A stretch of DNA of 9,030 bases from contig JAMOOB010000271.1 of NCBI GenBank assembly GCA_027066265.1, positions 1-9,030 on the forward strand, written 5' to 3'. Both the position numbers and the translations under genes were made by a program. The notes under the pieces were generated by a model that was not told the origin of the DNA, did not search any database, and worked only from the letters and a program-made list of their open reading frames with translations. Origin of the DNA: Desulfurococcales archaeon. GTDB lineage: Archaea; Thermoproteota; Thermoprotei_A; Sulfolobales; Ignisphaeraceae. Below are positions 6,485-9,030 of the stretch, in pieces (within the stretch, counting starts at the first letter, position 1; each line of letters starts with the position of its first letter).

Positions 6485-7176
6485 GGATCTCGATACTCCG
6501 TAATCTTGTAGAGGTACTCGAGGTATCCAAGCTTTCGGTGTTCCGGATTCGGTGGATATGGATCGACGAAGAGATAGTACTTCTCCGTTCCCTGAAGCTC
6601 GAGCAGTATTCTATCCACGAATAGCTTCACGGGATCGTTTATCCTTAACCGTTCTCGTATATCGTTGAACGATTCAAACTTCTTCTTCTTACGTTCCTCC
6701 AGTATGAGTGCAAGAGTCTTCTTACCAATGCCGGGCAGCAGCTCTAGGCTGTGAAGTCTTATGTTGATGGGTTCGGCAACATTGAAGAATTCTACGAATA
6801 CCCTCTCCTTCTCCATAACGATCCTCCTAAGAATCTGGGGCAGATTCTCCTTAGCAACGCTAGTAAGATCGCTGTAAGCAATTCTATCGGCAACTGGATG
6901 TCCCGGCAGTTCAGGTCTAGATGCTATCGGAACCCTTTCGCCGATAGCCAGCGGTGTGTTTGCTAAGGGTTCGATCTCGACCAACGTAAAGTACTTGGAT
7001 CCTATGGCTTGCGCTATCGGCATACGCCTATGGTGTGGATGTCTATCAAGCGGGTTTCCGAGAGGCATGTAGTCCAACACTATCGCAAACTCGTCCTTTA
7101 CGAAAGGTCTACGCAGATCCCTCCTCCTACCTCTCCTCAAAGCACTACCCCGCTCTACCCATGGAGCTGGAAGCAT
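6478..7176 (-). CDS. DUF655 family protein (helix-hairpin-helix)
   Basis: Archaeal DUF655 protein of 232 residues. Family features seen are the N-terminal EFAIVLDYMPLG (29-40), AQAIGSKYFTLVE (55-67), YSDLTSVAKENLP (101-113), FVEFFNVAEP (127-136), the helix-hairpin-helix LLPGIGKKTLALILEERK (146-163), and FESFNDIRERL. Helix-hairpin-helix elements bind nucleic acid non-specifically, so an RNA- or DNA-binding role is plausible, and the invariant position between rpo4 and ksgA suggests a link to ribosome maturation or transcription. That is inference; to my knowledge no function is established. The first 25 residues are unusually arginine-rich (ALRRGRRRDLRR) and precede the conserved part, making it longer than the usual 190-200. 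The ATG at 7174-7176 follows the rpo4 stop by 22 bases with a weak GAGAAGG upstream. Confidence 0.9.
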   Translation of the reverse strand: MLPAPWVERGSALRRGRRRDLRRPFVKDEFAIVLDYMPLGNPLDRHPHHRRMPIAQAIGSKYFTLVEIEPLANTPLAIGERVPIASRPELPGHPVADRIAYSDLTSVAKENLPQILRRIVMEKERVFVEFFNVAEPINIRLHSLELLPGIGKKTLALILEERKKKKFESFNDIRERLRINDPVKLFVDRILLELQGTEKYYLFVDPYPPNPEHRKLGYLEYLYKITEYRDPW

Positions 7177-7198
7177 TAAACGCTATGCCTTCTCGAAA

Positions 7199-7600
7199 TC
7201 ACTTTGCGGGACAGTACTGATCAAGCAGCTCGAGTATCTTCCTAAGAACCTCCTCGTCGGGCATCCTAGTTTCGAAATGGAGCAAAGTTCTTAGCTCGCC
7301 TATCGATATAGGTCTTATGTCTACAATCATCGCAGCGCTTATCTCCATGAGTCCAAGGTTGAGGAGTTCTTGATAGAGCTTCTCAGCGTTCTCAGCATCA
7401 CACTTAACAACTCTATCGAGGTACTCCTTCAATCTCTTCAATAATTCTCTTCGCTCCTCAGGTATGGGTTCTCGCTCGGTTTCACCAACTCCTTCAACAG
7501 CTCTTCCACCAATGTACTTCTCGTACTCGGCATCCACGAATTTCTTGGCTACCGACGCCGGTATATCGCGGTAGTCGACGATGCGGATCTCGTACGCCAT
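7199..7600 (-). CDS. rpo4: DNA-directed RNA polymerase subunit Rpo4 (RpoF)
   Basis: Archaeal homologue of eukaryotic Rpb4, forming with Rpo7 the stalk of RNA polymerase, which contacts nascent RNA and helps promoter opening. The protein is 133 residues from the ATG at 7598-7600. Conserved pieces are DIPASVAKKF near the N-terminus, VVKCDAENAEKLYQEL in the middle, and the HRDC-like C-terminus with IVDIRPISIGELRTLL. Rpo4 is often about 110-115 residues; the extra length is a glycine- and glutamate-rich stretch GGRAVEGVGETEREPIPEE between the N-terminal part and the helical body. I prefer this ATG, one base after the L21e stop, to an in-frame GTG at 7618 that would overlap L21e by 17 bases, because the protein then begins MAYEIRIVDY like its homologues. 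The near-contiguous junction points to one transcript with coupled translation. Confidence 0.93.
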   Translation of the reverse strand: MAYEIRIVDYRDIPASVAKKFVDAEYEKYIGGRAVEGVGETEREPIPEERRELLKRLKEYLDRVVKCDAENAEKLYQELLNLGLMEISAAMIVDIRPISIGELRTLLHFETRMPDEEVLRKILELLDQYCPAK

Positions 7601-7601
7601 G

Positions 7602-8015
7602 CTATCCAGCCTTCGCACCGACCTTAGCTAACGCTTCTAGCATCGCTTTCCTCAACTCTTTCCTTTTCTCCGAAACCTTCTTCAACGCTTCGATAACCTT
7701 CCTAGTACGTTCATTGACGTCGAAGGCAGGTCTCATGTGTTCGGGTAGGAGGAAGAGCGTCTTGATCTTGGAGCCTACCTTGAGCTGAACAATGTATGCA
7801 CGACCGCGCTTACCAACAACTACGCCAACCTTTCCATAGTATCTACGGTGAGGCATTGCAGCGTGGATCGCTGGATCAGCTATTATGTACACTTTATCGC
7901 CGGGTCTGTACTCGATAAGTATGCGACTAAGCGGTGGTACTGCACCCTTCTCTCTAACTCTCTTCCTAAACAGCTTCCTAGTCCTGTGCCTAAGTCCTTG
8001 AGGTGCCTTGACCAT
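7602..8015 (-). CDS. rpl21e: Large ribosomal subunit protein eL21 (L21e)
   Basis: Archaeal/eukaryotic-type 50S protein. The start MVKAPQGLRHRTRKLFRK and the following RPGDKVYIIADPAIHAAMPHRRYYGKVG are typical of the family, and the core ends near residue 96 with FLLPEHMRP. The protein here has 137 residues against about 95-105 usually. The additional 40 residues form a lysine- and arginine-rich predicted helix (ERTRKVIEALKKVSEKRKEL and on), probably reaching into rRNA or another subunit; this extension is the unusual feature. The ATG at 8013-8015 follows a good GGTGAG. It lies 48 bases after the pus10 stop and one base before the rpo4 ATG. Confidence 0.96.
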   Translation of the reverse strand: MVKAPQGLRHRTRKLFRKRVREKGAVPPLSRILIEYRPGDKVYIIADPAIHAAMPHRRYYGKVGVVVGKRGRAYIVQLKVGSKIKTLFLLPEHMRPAFDVNERTRKVIEALKKVSEKRKELRKAMLEALAKVGAKAG

Positions 8016-8020
8016 GTACG

Positions 8021-8070
8021 CTCACCGAGAGTACATCTGCTTATCGATGCTCGTAGAGGATGCTTATATC
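8021..8070 (-). promoter_or_regulatory. rpl21e ribosome binding site and possible internal promoter
   Basis: GGTGAG at 8021-8026 lies 5 bases before the rpl21e ATG and is a strong archaeal Shine-Dalgarno. Farther upstream, GATATAAGC at 8062-8070, which overlaps the pus10 stop codon, resembles a TATA box placed to start a transcript about 25 bases before the ATG. The binding site is clear; the promoter is tentative. Confidence 0.5.
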
Positions 8071-9030
8071 TGCTTCTGTACGTAGACAACGTCGAGCTCG
8101 ATACATTCGCATCTATTTCCGAGGAAAGCACTGATGCATGGATTGGTACGTCCTTCATCGCAGTTCACGAGCTCCTTGATGTAGAGACCGCCTTCTGCCT
8201 TGATCAGTGCTTCGAAGAGATTGGAATCGATCTTCATCGTTCGTACCTCGAGAACTTTCCTACGTCTAAGAACATTTCTTCTCCTTCTAAGGACGCGTCT
8301 CGGAGTCCACTGCTCGATAACCCTATTCCTGAAGAATTCTTCCAAAGCTTTCAGATCATCGTCGTTCACAGGCTCGCTACACGCTACGAGAGCACGGTAT
8401 ATCTTGTACCCACGCCCAGTAACCCCCTTAACCTTCGCCACGACTTCTCTACGCACCTTCATCTCGAGCGAGAATGCAAGCCATGGAGAAGCCTTGTTGA
8501 GAACCTCTTCCAGCAACTTGATATCTACATCCCTTTCACGAGCTCGATGTAGTTCGAGTACGAATGGTCTTCCACTACCAAGGGTTCTCACATCAACGTC
8601 TTCACGACCACCACCATGGAAAACCGCTCGCTCAGCTCGCGCTACCAGAGCTGCTACCTGCAGAATATCTTCTATGGATAGCGGGTACTTCCTCGAACCA
8701 TCCTTTCGAATCCACGGTACCTGCGATATCCTTCTACCGAGCTTCCAGTACGTTCCGAGCACTAGCAATGATGGTATTTCAAGCTTCGTTTCTCCACGTT
8801 CTAGATCCACTACAATCGTTCCCTGGGGATCATCGAAATCTGGCACCGCGCCCGTGAGGTCGCGAACTCTCTTACCGATCTCACGCTTGAGTTCGCTTCG
8901 TACGCTCTCCCAGAATCTTATCCCGAGCTCGGAAGCTATCTTCTTCTCACGTTCAACGATATCGCGTGGAGGTAGTATACCTATAAGGAACGTTCTGAGA
9001 CCCTCCCGCTTCACGATCTCAGCGCATCTC
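8064..9030 (-). CDS. pus10: tRNA pseudouridine synthase Pus10 (5' end outside window)
   Basis: Archaeal Pus10 makes pseudouridine 55, and usually 54, in the T loop of tRNAs, taking the place of bacterial TruB for this site. The frame is open to the right edge, giving 321 C-terminal residues; the N-terminal portion carrying the CxxC zinc site is missing. A GTG at 9012-9014 could be read as a start, but upstream codons continue in frame and the family needs the missing part. Seen in order, numbering from that GTG: PDFDDPQGTIVVDLE (58-72); the catalytic-loop region FHGGGREDVDVRTLGSGRPF (132-151), whose REDVD contains the catalytic aspartate; RRVLRRRRNVLRRRKV; and the C-terminal GGLYIKELVNCDEGRT (275-290) followed by ELDVVYVQ. 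The segment normally QRTP reads QWTP here. It is the first gene in view of the pus10-L21e-rpo4-DUF655-ksgA cluster. Confidence 0.95.
   Translation of the reverse strand, partial: RCAEIVKREGLRTFLIGILPPRDIVEREKKIASELGIRFWESVRSELKREIGKRVRDLTGAVPDFDDPQGTIVVDLERGETKLEIPSLLVLGTYWKLGRRISQVPWIRKDGSRKYPLSIEDILQVAALVARAERAVFHGGGREDVDVRTLGSGRPFVLELHRARERDVDIKLLEEVLNKASPWLAFSLEMKVRREVVAKVKGVTGRGYKIYRALVACSEPVNDDDLKALEEFFRNRVIEQWTPRRVLRRRRNVLRRRKVLEVRTMKIDSNLFEALIKAEGGLYIKELVNCDEGRTNPCISAFLGNRCECIELDVVYVQKQI

Noticed and set aside
7848..8552. A 234-codon plus-strand open frame opposite pus10 and rpl21e
   Set aside because: It lies antisense to two strongly conserved genes; its length follows from their codon bias and its translation shows no domain.

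Overview
The window reads as chromosomal DNA of a crenarchaeon (Thermoproteota), probably a thermophile. Reasons: leucyl-tRNA synthetase, KsgA, Rpo4, L21e and Pus10 are all of archaeal type; ribosome binding sites are of the GGTG/GGTGAT kind; and TTTTTA-type TATA boxes lie at the archaeal distance from starts. GC content is near 50% and codon use is rich in CTA, TCG, GTA and GAG. I cannot name the genus. Nearly everything lies on the minus strand.

Layout, read in the direction of transcription (right to left). At the right edge is the 3' part of pus10 (tRNA pseudouridine 54/55 synthase), followed by rpl21e, rpo4 (RNA polymerase subunit F), a DUF655 helix-hairpin-helix gene and ksgA (16S rRNA dimethyltransferase). 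They are tightly packed and match the widely conserved archaeal pus10-L21e-rpoF-DUF655-ksgA cluster, which joins tRNA modification, ribosome structure, transcription and late 30S maturation. A gap of about 95 bases then holds an inverted repeat and the promoter of an intronless tRNA-Val(UAC) with an encoded CCA. Next comes leuS, an archaeal leucyl-tRNA synthetase. A stretch of about 670 bases without a convincing intact gene follows, then a two-domain KaiC/RecA-like ATPase gene whose second domain looks catalytically dead. Its 3' end overlaps, tail to tail, a partial plus-strand gene of unknown function at the left edge.

The 670-base gap is the most informative non-coding part. On the plus strand, immediately upstream of the KaiC-like gene and divergent from it, are perfectly spaced C, D', C' and D boxes of an archaeal C/D box methylation-guide sRNA. 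Beside it, on the minus strand, lie two short coding-like segments in different frames that may be a decayed small gene.

The window is largely an information-processing neighbourhood: tRNA charging (leuS), tRNA and rRNA modification (pus10, ksgA, the C/D sRNA), ribosome (L21e) and RNA polymerase (Rpo4). No mobile element, CRISPR array or defence system is visible. The points most worth a second look are the unannotated C/D sRNA, the leuS initiation site (a perfect Shine-Dalgarno leading to an in-frame AUU rather than a canonical start codon), the dead second ATPase domain and the possible gene remnant.
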